13,943 bases of DNA, from assembly GCA_945869245.1 (NCBI GenBank), contig CAMBOY010000050.1, positions 1-13,943 on the forward strand. The letters run 5' to 3'. Under the pieces are notes generated by a model. It was not told where the DNA came from. It saw nothing but the letters and a program-made list of their open reading frames with translations, and did no database searches. A program made the position numbers and the translations under genes. Origin of the DNA: Hydrogenophaga intermedia. Lineage in GTDB: Bacteria > Pseudomonadota > Gammaproteobacteria > Burkholderiales > Burkholderiaceae_C. This document shows positions 1 through 7,356 of the stretch, in pieces (the first letter of the stretch is position 1; each line of letters opens with the position of its first letter).

Positions 1-2
1 CC

Positions 3-860
3 CGGCTGCGCGAGCGCCTGCAGGCCGAATGCCCGGGCATTTGCTGGGCCGAAGCCCAGCCCGCCAGCGACGGCGAGCTGGCGCTGGCCCACACGCCCGC
101 TTACATTGCCGCCGTGCGCGAGGGCGCGCTCACACCGGCGCAACAGCGCGAAATCGGTTTTCCCTGGAGCCCGGCCATGGCAGAGCGGGCCCGCCGCTCG
201 GTGGGCGCGACCATTCAGGCCTGTCGCAGCGCCCTGGCAGGCGCAGGGGTGGCGGCCAATTTGGCTGGCGGCACCCACCACGCCTACGCCGACAAAGGCG
301 GGGGCTTTTGTGTCTTCAACGACGCGGCGGTGGCTGCCCGGCTGATGCAGGCCGAGCACGCGCGGCGCCACCGCACGCCACTGCAGGTGGCCATCGTCGA
401 TCTGGACGTGCACCAGGGCAATGGCACGGCCAGGATCTTCGGCAACGATGCGTCGGTGTTCACGCTGTCGCTGCATGGCGAAAAGAATTTCCCGTTTCGC
501 AAAGAGCCCAGCGACCTCGATGTGGAGCTGCCCGATGGCTGCACCGACGCACCCTATCTGGAGGCGCTGGACCAGGCACTGGACGAGTTGGAACGGCGTT
601 TTGCACCCGGCTTGGTGATTTACTTGGCGGGCGCCGACCCGCACGAGGGCGACCGCCTTGGGCGCCTGAAGCTCAGCGACGACGGCATGGAGGCGCGCGA
701 CCGGCGGGTGTTTCACTGGGCCTGGGAACGCCAGGTGCCGCTGGCCTTTTGTATGGCCGGCGGCTACGGGCACGACATCACCACCACCTTGCGGGTGCAG
801 ACCAACACCTATCGGGTGGCCTTGGCCTACCAGGGCCGCTGGCACAATCCTTCATCATGA
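3..860 (+). CDS. Histone deacetylase-family protein (HDAC11-like, class IV), 5'-partial
   Basis: Zinc-dependent deacetylase/amidohydrolase of the arginase-HDAC fold. The frame is open from the left edge, showing 285 residues; family members run to about 300-310, so roughly 25 N-terminal residues lie outside the window. Active-site elements are all present (numbered from the first visible codon): the paired histidines H92-H93 in GGTHHA, the zinc ligands D135 and H137 in DLDVHQGNG, the third ligand D212 in AGADPHEGDRLGRL, and the transition-state tyrosine Y255 in AGGYG. The AGxDxxEGDRLGRL stretch is the style of HDAC11 rather than of AcuC or class I enzymes. Bacterial substrates of this group are generally unknown; acetyl-lysine or acetylpolyamine are possible. 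There is no signal peptide in the visible part. The stop overlaps the thioesterase start (ATGA), suggesting coupled translation. Family is certain, substrate is not. Confidence 0.9.
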   Translation, partial: RLRERLQAECPGICWAEAQPASDGELALAHTPAYIAAVREGALTPAQQREIGFPWSPAMAERARRSVGATIQACRSALAGAGVAANLAGGTHHAYADKGGGFCVFNDAAVAARLMQAEHARRHRTPLQVAIVDLDVHQGNGTARIFGNDASVFTLSLHGEKNFPFRKEPSDLDVELPDGCTDAPYLEALDQALDELERRFAPGLVIYLAGADPHEGDRLGRLKLSDDGMEARDRRVFHWAWERQVPLAFCMAGGYGHDITTTLRVQTNTYRVALAYQGRWHNPSS

Positions 861-1306
861 CCACCCCTGACGCAGCGGTGCGGCCGCAGGCGCGGCCCCG
901 CGACCACTTTCGCGCCTGGCGCAGCATCGGCACCCGCTGGATGGACAACGACCTCTACGGCCATGTCAACAACGTCGTGTACTACAGCTGGTTCGACACA
1001 GCGGTCAACGGCTGGTTGATCGATCAGGGCGTGCTCGACATCCACACCGGCCCAGTGATTGGCTTGGTGGTGGAGACACAGTGCCACTACTTCGCGCCGC
1101 TGGCCTTTCCGCAGGCCATCGAAGCCGGCCTGCAGGTGGCGCATGTGGGGCGATCCAGTGTGCGCTACGAAGTGGGGTTGTTCGCCCAGGGCCAGCGCTT
1201 GAGCGCGGCGGCTGGTCATTTTGTGCATGTGTACGTGGACCGCCACACCCGTCGCCCTGTGCCCCTTCCCGATCCACTCAAACAACGCTTGGAGACCTTG
1301 ACATGA
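857..1306 (+). CDS. Acyl-CoA thioesterase, 4HBT/YbgC hot-dog family
   Basis: 149-residue single hot-dog-domain protein, the usual length for this family, expected in the cytoplasm and hydrolysing an acyl- or aroyl-CoA thioester. The signature RWMDNDLYGHVNN lies near residues 27-39; D32 aligns with the catalytic aspartate of 4-hydroxybenzoyl-CoA thioesterase, followed by the G-H-x-N-N turn and the Y-x-x-W-F-D helix start. The same frame is open far upstream, but that part runs inside the deacetylase gene in another frame. The ATG at 857 forms an ATGA overlap with the deacetylase stop and gives a normal N-terminus. There is no strong Shine-Dalgarno, consistent with coupling to the upstream gene. 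The stop overlaps the nitroreductase start. Substrate cannot be read from the sequence. Confidence 0.9.
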   Translation: MTTPDAAVRPQARPRDHFRAWRSIGTRWMDNDLYGHVNNVVYYSWFDTAVNGWLIDQGVLDIHTGPVIGLVVETQCHYFAPLAFPQAIEAGLQVAHVGRSSVRYEVGLFAQGQRLSAAAGHFVHVYVDRHTRRPVPLPDPLKQRLETLT

Positions 1307-2013
1307 GCCACACCGCCCTGGACACCGCGTCCATTGAAACCGCCATCACCAGCCGCATGTCGGCGCGCGCCTTTGTGCCCAACGCCGTGCCCAAGGCCAC
1401 GCTGGAACGCATTCTGGAGGTCGCCAGCCGCGCGCCGTCGGGCACCAACACGCAGCCCTGGAAGGTCTACGTGCTGCAGGGCGCCAGCCGCGACGATTTG
1501 GTGGCCAAGTGCTGCGCCGCACACGACGCCATGCGCGCCGACCCCAGTCTGGCTGAGGAATACCGCGAGGAATACGACTACTACCCCACGCAGTGGGTCA
1601 GCCCCTACGTCGACCGCCGGCGCGAAAACGGCTGGAGCCTCTACGGCCTGCTTGGGATCACCAAGGGCGACAAAGACAAAATGCACGCCCAGCACCAGCG
1701 CAACTTCAAGTTCTTTGACGCGCCGGTGGGCCTGATGTTCACCTTGGACAAGGTCATGGGCCGCGGCTCGCTGGTGGACTACGGCATGTTCTTGCAGAAC
1801 ATCATGGTGGCCGCTCGGGCCCATGGGCTGCACACCTGCCCGCAGGCCGCCTGGAACGGTTTTGCCAAGATCATCCTGCCGCATATTGGCGCGGGGGAAC
1901 AGGAAATGCTGGTCTGTGGCATGGCCCTGGGCTACGCCGACGCGGCCGATCCGGTCAACGGCTTTCACACCCCGCGCGAGCCTGTGGTGAATTTCACCAC
2001 CTGGCTGGACTGA
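1303..2013 (+). CDS. Nitroreductase-family FMN oxidoreductase
   Basis: 236-residue flavoprotein of the NfsB/nitroreductase fold, expected to bind FMN and use NAD(P)H to reduce nitroaromatics, quinones or other electrophiles as a homodimer in the cytoplasm. Visible landmarks: the N-terminal S-R-x-S-x-R-x-F phosphate-binding segment (residues 17-24), APSGTNTQPW (residues 44-53), and the C-terminal VCGMALGYAD segment (204-213). A longer insert around residues 80-130 (EEYREEYDYYP and on) is typical of the subgroup of about 220-240 residues. The ATG at 1303 overlaps the thioesterase stop and has GGAG at 1291-1294, eight bases upstream. The 3' end carries a palindrome followed by a T run (see the separate entry). 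The physiological substrate is unknown. Confidence 0.93.
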   Translation: MSHTALDTASIETAITSRMSARAFVPNAVPKATLERILEVASRAPSGTNTQPWKVYVLQGASRDDLVAKCCAAHDAMRADPSLAEEYREEYDYYPTQWVSPYVDRRRENGWSLYGLLGITKGDKDKMHAQHQRNFKFFDAPVGLMFTLDKVMGRGSLVDYGMFLQNIMVAARAHGLHTCPQAAWNGFAKIILPHIGAGEQEMLVCGMALGYADAADPVNGFHTPREPVVNFTTWLD

Positions 2014-2020
2014 TTTTTTT
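1984..2020 (+). other. Palindrome GTGGTGAA-T-TTCACCAC followed by a T7 run
   Basis: A perfect 8-bp inverted repeat with a one-base centre (arms 1984-1991 and 1993-2000) sits in the last codons of the nitroreductase gene. Seven T's follow at 2014-2020, just after the stop codon. In RNA it could form a 6-bp stem with a 5-base loop. The U run begins 13 bases after the stem, too far for a textbook intrinsic terminator. It may cause weak pausing or be chance. Confidence 0.3.
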
Positions 2021-2024
2021 ATCG

Positions 2025-2030
2025 AAAGGA
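2025..2030 (+). promoter_or_regulatory. Ribosome binding site of the FKBP gene
   Basis: AAAGGA lies six bases before the ATG at 2037. This 23-base gap after the nitroreductase is the largest between genes in the first region, so the FKBP gene has its own ribosome entry rather than relying on coupling. Confidence 0.6.
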
Positions 2031-2036
2031 CACACC

Positions 2037-2384
2037 ATGAACACCACCGAATCTGGCTTGCAGTTTGAAGACACCGTTGTGGGCGAAGGCCCTGTGGCCG
2101 AGGCTGGGCAGTATGTGCAGGTGCATTACACCGGCTGGCTCTACCAAGACGGCGAAGCCGGGCGCAAATTCGATTCCAGCAAAGACCGCGGCGACCCGTT
2201 TGAATTCCCGCTGGGCGCCGGGCATGTCATCAAAGGCTGGGACGAGGGCGTGCAGGGCATGGCCGTTGGGGGTGTGCGCCGGCTGGTCATTCCGCCGCAG
2301 CTGGGCTATGGCGCGCGCGGCGCGGGTGGCGTGATTCCGCCCAACGCCACGCTGTTGTTTGAAGTTGAACTGCTTGGCGTATGA
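2037..2384 (+). CDS. FKBP-type peptidyl-prolyl cis-trans isomerase, small cytoplasmic form
   Basis: 115-residue stand-alone FKBP domain, about the size of human FKBP12, catalysing cis-trans isomerisation of X-Pro bonds. The rapamycin/FK506 pocket residues are recognisable: Y31 in VHYTGW, the F45-D46-S-S pair, F55-F57 strand, VIKGWDEG (residues 64-71, with W68 at the pocket base), Y91 in LGYG, and F108 near the end. There is no signal peptide or membrane anchor, and no inserted IF/chaperone domain as in SlyD, so it is a cytoplasmic foldase. The start is fixed by AAAGGA six bases upstream. Its stop overlaps the start of the dehydrogenase gene by ATGA. Family assignment is very secure. Confidence 0.95.
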   Translation: MNTTESGLQFEDTVVGEGPVAEAGQYVQVHYTGWLYQDGEAGRKFDSSKDRGDPFEFPLGAGHVIKGWDEGVQGMAVGGVRRLVIPPQLGYGARGAGGVIPPNATLLFEVELLGV

Positions 2385-3379
2385 GCGACACGCTTCAGGC
2401 CAAACCCGCCATTTTGGTGGCGCGCTCGGTGTTTGAGCCGGTGCTCGACAAACTGCGCGTGCATTTTGATGTGCAAGCCACGCCAACAGGTGTGGTCTGG
2501 AGCGAAGCCCAGCTGATTGAGCAACTGCAGGGCAAGGTGGGAGTGCTGACCGCTGGCGGTGACCGCATTGGTCCTGCCGTGTTGGCCGCTTGCCCGCAGC
2601 TGCGCATTGCCGCCAATTTGGCGGTGGGCTACAACAATTTTGATTTGGACGCGATGAGCGCCGCCGGGGTGCTGGCCACCAACGCACCCGACGTGCTGAC
2701 CGAAACCACCGCCGACTTTGGCATGGCGCTGCTGCTGGCCACCGCGCGGCGCCTGACCGAAAGTGAGCATTTCCTGCGCGCCGGGCGCTGGAAAGAGTGG
2801 TCGCTCGACTTCTTCGTTGGCGCCGAGGTGCACGGCAGCACCTTGGGCATTCTGGGCATGGGCCGCATTGGCCAGGCCATTGCCCGGCGCGCGGCGCACG
2901 GCTTTGGCATGCCGGTGGTCTACCACAACCGTTCAAGGCTCGATGCCGATACCGAGGCGGCTTGCCGCGCCCGTTATGTCAGCAAGGCAGAGCTGCTGGC
3001 GCAAGCCGATCACCTGATGTTGGTGTTGCCTTACTCTGCGGCCAACCACCATGCGATCGCCGCGACCGAACTCGCGCAGATGAAGCCCACCGCCACCTTG
3101 GTCAACATCGCGCGCGGCGGCATTGTCGACGAGAACGCCTTGGTGGACGCGCTCAAGGCAGGTCGTTTGGCCGCTGCCGGCATCGATGTGTTTGAGGGCG
3201 AGCCGCAGGTGAACCCGGCGCTGCTGACCGTGCCCAATGTGGTACTGACACCGCACATTGCCAGCGCCACGGTGCCCACCCGATTGGCCATGGCCACCTT
3301 GGCCGCCGACAACCTGATCGCCTACCTCACCGAAGGGCGGGCGATCACCCCACTCAACCCCCAGGTGATCGGACGCTGA
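2381..3379 (+). CDS. D-2-hydroxyacid dehydrogenase (glyoxylate/hydroxypyruvate reductase type)
   Basis: 332-residue NAD(P)H-dependent oxidoreductase, full length for the family, probably reducing glyoxylate, hydroxypyruvate or 2-ketogluconate. The substrate-binding lobe (about 1-107 and 300-332) flanks a Rossmann domain with GMGRIG at 159-164. The catalytic triad is complete: R245 in VNIARGG, E274 in VFEGEP, and H292 in TPHIASA; spacing matches phosphoglycerate dehydrogenase. The AVGYNNFDLDA segment (81-91) is typical of the GhrB/GyaR branch. N183-R-S after the second strand, rather than an acidic residue, hints at NADPH preference, but this is inference. There is no ACT domain, so it is not the regulated SerA form. 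The start overlaps the FKBP stop; rmuC follows after two bases. Confidence 0.93.
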   Translation: MSDTLQAKPAILVARSVFEPVLDKLRVHFDVQATPTGVVWSEAQLIEQLQGKVGVLTAGGDRIGPAVLAACPQLRIAANLAVGYNNFDLDAMSAAGVLATNAPDVLTETTADFGMALLLATARRLTESEHFLRAGRWKEWSLDFFVGAEVHGSTLGILGMGRIGQAIARRAAHGFGMPVVYHNRSRLDADTEAACRARYVSKAELLAQADHLMLVLPYSAANHHAIAATELAQMKPTATLVNIARGGIVDENALVDALKAGRLAAAGIDVFEGEPQVNPALLTVPNVVLTPHIASATVPTRLAMATLAADNLIAYLTEGRAITPLNPQVIGR

Positions 3380-3381
3380 CC

Positions 3382-4803
3382 ATGCCAGACACCCTGTGGA
3401 TCGGGTTGGGTCTTGTGTTGCTGGTGGGCAATGTGCTGTTGTTGTTGTGGCTGGCGCTGCGCCGGCCCGGCCTAGACCCCGTGGCCCAGGCCCAGCACCA
3501 GCAGCTGGTGCAAGTGCTGCAGCAGCAAGGTCTGGCGCAAGACCAGCGCATCGACCGGCTCGAAGCCGAGCTGCGCCGCGAATTGGTCGATGGCGCCCGC
3601 GCCGGGCGCCAAGAGCTTGGCGCCACACTCACCCAGACCACCGAATCGCTCAACCGCCAGGCGGCCGAGGCCACCCGCACCCAGAACGCGCAGCTCGACG
3701 CCTTTGCGCAGCAACTGGTGCAGTTGCGCGCGGTGGTGGGCGATACCCTGACCCAACAGCTGCAGGCGATGAGCGACGCCAACGCGCGCCGCCTCGCCGA
3801 GGTGCGTCAGACCTTGGACCAGCAGCAGGCCCAGCTGCGCAGCACGCTCGAAGCCCAGCTGACCCAGCTGCAACAGAGCAACACGGCCAAGCTCGACGAG
3901 ATGCGCCACACGGTGGACGAAAAGCTGCAGTCCACCTTGCAAGCTCGCTTGGGTGAGAGCTTCAAACAAGTGGCCGACCGGCTGGAGCAGGTGCACAAGG
4001 GGCTGGGCGAAATGCAGACGCTGGCGCAGGGCGTGGGCGACCTCAAGCATTTGCTGACCAATGTCAAAACCCGGGGCATGTTTGGCGAGGCCCAGTTGGC
4101 GGCGCTGCTCGAGCAGGTGTTTGCTCCCGACCAGTACGCCACCCAGGTCAGCACCCGGCCTGGCAGCCGCAATGTGGTGGACTTCGCCATCAAACTGCCG
4201 GGGCGCGGCGACGATGGTGCGCCATGCTGGCTGCCGATCGACGCCAAGTTTCCCAACGAAGATTACGAACGCCTGCTGGACGCGCAGCAGCGTGCCGACG
4301 CCGAGGGGGCCGAGCAGGCCGCGCGCGGTCTGGAGCAGCGCATCAAACTCGAAGCCAAGAGCATGGCCGAGAAGTACCTGGAGCCGCCGCACACCACCGA
4401 CTTCGCCATTTTGTTCTTGCCCACCGAGGGGCTGTACGCCGAGGTGCTGCGCCGGCCAGGCCTGATGGAGGTGCTGCAGCGCGAACACCGCGTCACGCTG
4501 GCCGGCCCCACCACACTGATGGCCATGCTCAATTCGCTGCAAATGGGATTTCGCACCCTGGCGCTGGAAAAGCGCAGCAGCGAGGTGTGGCAGGTGTTGG
4601 GTGCGGTCAAGACCGAATTCAACAAGTTCGGCGATGTGCTGGCCAAGGTCAAGACCCAAACCCAGACCGTACTCAACACCCTGGACGCGGCCGAGACCCG
4701 CAGCCGCGCCATGGGCCGTGCGCTCAAAACGGTCGAGGCCTTGCCCGCCGAGCAATCCCACCGTGTGCTGCCGCTCGATGGCGCCGTGGACCTGCAGGAC
4801 TGA
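3382..4803 (+). CDS. rmuC: DNA recombination protein RmuC
   Basis: 473-residue RmuC homologue. In E. coli, RmuC limits recombination-driven inversions at short repeats. Layout: one N-terminal membrane segment (about residues 5-26) ending in LRRPG, a long Gln/Ala/Leu/Arg-rich coiled coil (about 35-210), then the RmuC domain (about 215-450). Within the domain, VVDFAIKLPG (265-274) and WLPIDAKFPNEDYERLL (283-299) give a D267...D287-x-K289 arrangement, in keeping with the restriction-endonuclease-like fold proposed for COG1322. The LFLPTEGLYAEVL, AGPTTLMAMLNSLQMGF and EKRSSEVWQVL stretches are diagnostic. It starts two bases after the dehydrogenase stop, with no strong Shine-Dalgarno, and ends nine bases before the MFS gene. 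Family certain; nuclease activity is unproven. Confidence 0.95.
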   Translation: MPDTLWIGLGLVLLVGNVLLLLWLALRRPGLDPVAQAQHQQLVQVLQQQGLAQDQRIDRLEAELRRELVDGARAGRQELGATLTQTTESLNRQAAEATRTQNAQLDAFAQQLVQLRAVVGDTLTQQLQAMSDANARRLAEVRQTLDQQQAQLRSTLEAQLTQLQQSNTAKLDEMRHTVDEKLQSTLQARLGESFKQVADRLEQVHKGLGEMQTLAQGVGDLKHLLTNVKTRGMFGEAQLAALLEQVFAPDQYATQVSTRPGSRNVVDFAIKLPGRGDDGAPCWLPIDAKFPNEDYERLLDAQQRADAEGAEQAARGLEQRIKLEAKSMAEKYLEPPHTTDFAILFLPTEGLYAEVLRRPGLMEVLQREHRVTLAGPTTLMAMLNSLQMGFRTLALEKRSSEVWQVLGAVKTEFNKFGDVLAKVKTQTQTVLNTLDAAETRSRAMGRALKTVEALPAEQSHRVLPLDGAVDLQD

Positions 4804-4812
4804 GTCCGCGTC

Positions 4813-5988
4813 ATGAAGTCCCCCACTCTGCGCCAGGCGGTCTTGCGCTTGGTGGCGACCCAGGTGTGCTTGCACGCCGCCATGGCAGGTTTTCGCATGG
4901 CCGCTCCTTTGCTGGCTTTGCAAGCGGGCTACAGCGCGGCGGCGGTGGGTGTGCTGTTGGCCTTGTTTGCGCTGTCCCAGGTGTTTTTGGCCTTGCCCGC
5001 CGGTCGTTTCTCGGATCGGCACGGTTTGCACCGGCCGCTGCGCTGGGCGGTGGCGACAGCGTCGTGTGCATTGGGTCTGGCCGTGGTGTGGCCACACTTT
5101 GTGGTGCTGTGCGCCAGTGCCCTGGGTGTGGGCGCTGCCAGTGGCCTGGCCTTGATCGCCTTGCAGCGCCACGCGGGGCGTTTGGCCAACAGCCCCACCG
5201 AGCTGCGCGAGGTGTTCAGTTGGCTGGCCATTGGCCCGTCGTTGTCGAATTTTTTGGGGCCTGTGCTCGCGGGGGTGTTGATCGACAGCGCCGGCTTTCG
5301 CAGCGCGTTTTTGGCCATGGCGCTGCTGCCCTGGGTCGCGTGGTTGTTGGTGGCGCGGGTGCCCGCTTTGCCGCCGGTGCCTGTGGTGGCCGGCGCGCCC
5401 ACACTGTCGTCCTGGGCGATGTCGCGCCAGCCAGCATTTCGGCGTTTGCTGCTCATCAATTGGATGCTGTCGTCCTGTTGGGATGTGCACACCTTCTTGG
5501 TACCCGTGATCGGGCACGAACGTGGCCTGTCGGCTACCGTGATCGGCGCGATCTTGGGTGCGTTTGCGGTCGCGGCGACCTTGGTGCGCATGGCCATGCC
5601 GTGGATCGCTGCACGTCTGCACGAGGGGCGGGTGGTCGGGTTCGCCATGGTCGCCACCGCGGTGCTGTTGGCCTTGTATCCGCTGGCGCAGCAGGTGTGG
5701 TGGATGGCTGTGCTGTCGGTGTTGCTGGGCGTGGCGCTGGGCTCGGTGCAGCCCATGATCATGAGCGCTTTGCACCAAATCACGCCGCAGGGCCAGCACG
5801 GGCAGGCGCTGGCCCTGCGCAGCATGACGATCAACGCGTCCAGTGTGGTCATGCCGCTGCTGTTTGGCTCGGTGGGGGCGGTGGTGGGTGTGTCGGTGGT
5901 GTTTTATGGCGTGGCTTGTGTGGTTGGGGCCGGTGCGCGGATGGGTTTTGGTTTGCGCACGCCGGTTCGCGCTGCCGCGCCGTCATAG
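4813..5988 (+). CDS. MFS transporter
   Basis: 391-residue polytopic inner-membrane protein with about 12 predicted helices, the standard length for the major facilitator superfamily. The loop 2-3 motif A is clear: G64-R-F-S-D-R-H-G-L-H-R (residues 64-74). A short central loop (about 180-205) separates the two six-helix halves. The second half has the motif-A-like loop around RLHEGR. It is most like proton-linked drug/metabolite exporters, but substrate cannot be predicted. It begins nine bases after the rmuC stop, so it is probably the last gene of the same transcript; an AT-rich gap and then the antiporter operon follow. The N-terminal MKSPTLRQAV is a normal short cytoplasmic tail and no better start lies nearby. 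Confidence 0.9.
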   Translation: MKSPTLRQAVLRLVATQVCLHAAMAGFRMAAPLLALQAGYSAAAVGVLLALFALSQVFLALPAGRFSDRHGLHRPLRWAVATASCALGLAVVWPHFVVLCASALGVGAASGLALIALQRHAGRLANSPTELREVFSWLAIGPSLSNFLGPVLAGVLIDSAGFRSAFLAMALLPWVAWLLVARVPALPPVPVVAGAPTLSSWAMSRQPAFRRLLLINWMLSSCWDVHTFLVPVIGHERGLSATVIGAILGAFAVAATLVRMAMPWIAARLHEGRVVGFAMVATAVLLALYPLAQQVWWMAVLSVLLGVALGSVQPMIMSALHQITPQGQHGQALALRSMTINASSVVMPLLFGSVGAVVGVSVVFYGVACVVGAGARMGFGLRTPVRAAAPS

Positions 5989-6075
5989 CCCGCTGGCTGC
6001 GTGTGCACTTTTGAATGCATTTAAAAAAATGATGCACACTGACTCTAGAATTCGTGCAAATTTTTGGGGGTGCCC
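5989..6075 (+). promoter_or_regulatory. AT-rich intergenic region with inverted repeat; probable promoter/operator of the mrp operon
   Basis: The largest gap between same-strand genes in the window. It contains GTGTGCA (6001-6007) and its exact reverse complement TGCACAC (6033-6039), separated by 25 bases that include the palindrome ATGCAT (6015-6020) and an A7 run (6023-6029). A possible -10 box, TAGAAT (6046-6051, one mismatch to TATAAT), has no good -35 at 17 bases; only TTTAAA about 20 bases upstream. The repeat would sit across the -35 region, as a repressor or activator site might. Promoter function is inferred from position and base composition only. Confidence 0.45.
6066..6072 (+). 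promoter_or_regulatory. Shine-Dalgarno selecting the GTG start of mrpA
   Basis: GGGGGTG matches the anti-Shine-Dalgarno partner GGAGGTG at six of seven positions, and its G core ends five bases before the GTG at 6076. The in-frame TTG at 6064 and GTG at 6070 overlap this site and have no purine-rich sequence upstream, so 6076 is preferred. Confidence 0.5.
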
Positions 6076-7347
6076 GTGTTGTTACTGGTCGTTTTATTGC
6101 CCTTGGTCTTGGGCAGTCTGCTGACCGCTGTCAGCGGTGCCCAGCGGCGTTGGCTGTCAGCCAGTGTGGCTGGCGCCATCACCGCAGCGAGCTTGGCCAT
6201 TTTGTTGTCGCACAGCGCGCAGGTGTTCGCTGGGCAGCCGGTGATGGAGGCCTGGTCGTGGGTGCCATCGTTGGGGCTGAACATCACCTTCCGCCTAGAT
6301 GGCCTGTCGCTGATGTTTGCGGGGCTGATTTTGGGCATCGGTCTGTGCATCGTGCTGTATGCGGCCTATTACTTGGCGCCAGAGGATTCCGCGCCCAAGT
6401 TCTACAGCCTGATGATGCTGTTCATGGCCGCCATGCTGGGTGTGGTGCTGTCAGACAACTTGCTGGTGCTGGTGGTGTTCTGGGAACTGACCAGCATTTC
6501 CTCTTTCTTGCTGGTGGGCTACTGGGGACACCGGCCTGATGCCCGCGCGGGGGCTCGCCAAGCCTTGGCGGTCACGGGTGGTGGTGGCTTGGCCATGCTC
6601 GGGGGCTTTGTGCTGCTGGGTCAGATCGGCGGCAGCTACGAGATCAGTGTGCTGGCCACCAAGGCTGCACAAATTCAGGCCGACCCCATGTTTGTGCCGG
6701 CCTTGTTGCTGATCTTGCTGGGCGCGTTCACCAAGAGCGCGCAGTTCCCGTTCCACTTCTGGCTGCCCGACGCGATGGCAGCGCCCACCCCGGTGTCGGC
6801 CTACCTGCACTCGGCCACCATGGTCAAGGCGGGTGTGTTTCTATTGATGCGGCTCTATCCCATCTTGGCGGGTTCGGGCTGGTTCGAGGCGTTGGTGACA
6901 GGCGCCGGGCTGATGACTCTGTTGTTCGCTGCCTTCATTGCCCTCTTCAAGCACGACCTCAAGGGCTTGTTGGCTTACTCCACAGTCAGCCATCTGGGCT
7001 TGATCACCTGCTTGGTGGGCTTGGGCTCGCCCTTGGCCGCCGTGGCGGCGGTGTTTCACGTGCTCAACCACGCCACCTTCAAGGCCTCTCTCTTCATGAT
7101 TGCCGGCATCGTGGACCACGAGACCCATTCGCGCGACATGCGGCAGTTGGGTGGCCTGTGGTCGTTTATGCCGTTCACCGCCACCTTGACCATGGTGGCC
7201 GCCGCGTCGATGGCGGGTGTGCCGCTGACCAACGGCTTTTTGTCGAAGGAAATGTTTTTCACCGAGGTGGTCAACGGCACGTCGGGGGTGTGGGCCTGGG
7301 CGGTGCCGGCGCTGGTGACCCTGGCGGGCATCTTCAGCGTCGCTTAG
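6076..7347 (+). CDS. mrpA: Na+/H+ antiporter subunit A, N-terminal part (ends at amber codon)
   Basis: 423 residues from the GTG at 6076 to the TAG. This is the NuoL-like (complex I antiporter-module) half of MrpA, with about a dozen membrane helices. Ion-path residues of the family are in place: E137 in VFWELTSISSFLL, K220 in AFTKSAQFPFHFWLP, K251 in HSATMVKAGVF, and K336 in NHATFKASLF. LLAYSTVSH (residues 299-307) marks the conserved helix after the broken TM segment. In a working Mrp complex this part conducts H+ (or Na+) across the inner membrane together with MrpD. The fragment stops inside a conserved helix soon after GFLSKEMFF, so alone it lacks the lateral and C-terminal helices. Starts at TTG 6064 or GTG 6070 would add only four or two residues. 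Confidence 0.8.
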   Translation: MLLLVVLLPLVLGSLLTAVSGAQRRWLSASVAGAITAASLAILLSHSAQVFAGQPVMEAWSWVPSLGLNITFRLDGLSLMFAGLILGIGLCIVLYAAYYLAPEDSAPKFYSLMMLFMAAMLGVVLSDNLLVLVVFWELTSISSFLLVGYWGHRPDARAGARQALAVTGGGGLAMLGGFVLLGQIGGSYEISVLATKAAQIQADPMFVPALLLILLGAFTKSAQFPFHFWLPDAMAAPTPVSAYLHSATMVKAGVFLLMRLYPILAGSGWFEALVTGAGLMTLLFAAFIALFKHDLKGLLAYSTVSHLGLITCLVGLGSPLAAVAAVFHVLNHATFKASLFMIAGIVDHETHSRDMRQLGGLWSFMPFTATLTMVAAASMAGVPLTNGFLSKEMFFTEVVNGTSGVWAWAVPALVTLAGIFSVA

Positions 7348-7356
7348 TCGCTGCGC

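Noticed and set aside
29..856. Upstream extension of the thioesterase frame.
   Set aside because: It runs out of frame inside the deacetylase gene and has low-complexity Arg/Gly/Ala content; the hot-dog domain begins only after the ATG at 857.
3472..5799. A 775-codon open frame on the minus strand, across rmuC and the MFS gene.
   Set aside because: It is the antisense shadow of two clear genes; its His/Gln/Arg-rich translation has no domain and its length follows from high GC and few stop codons on that frame.
4224..6014. A 596-codon plus-strand frame over the end of rmuC and the MFS gene.
   Set aside because: Out of frame with both recognised proteins; Gly/Arg/Ala-rich translation without family features.
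6029..6124. A 31-codon frame beginning ATG-ATG just before mrpA, as a possible leader peptide.
   Set aside because: It runs past the mrpA start in another frame, has no Shine-Dalgarno and no attenuator hairpin.
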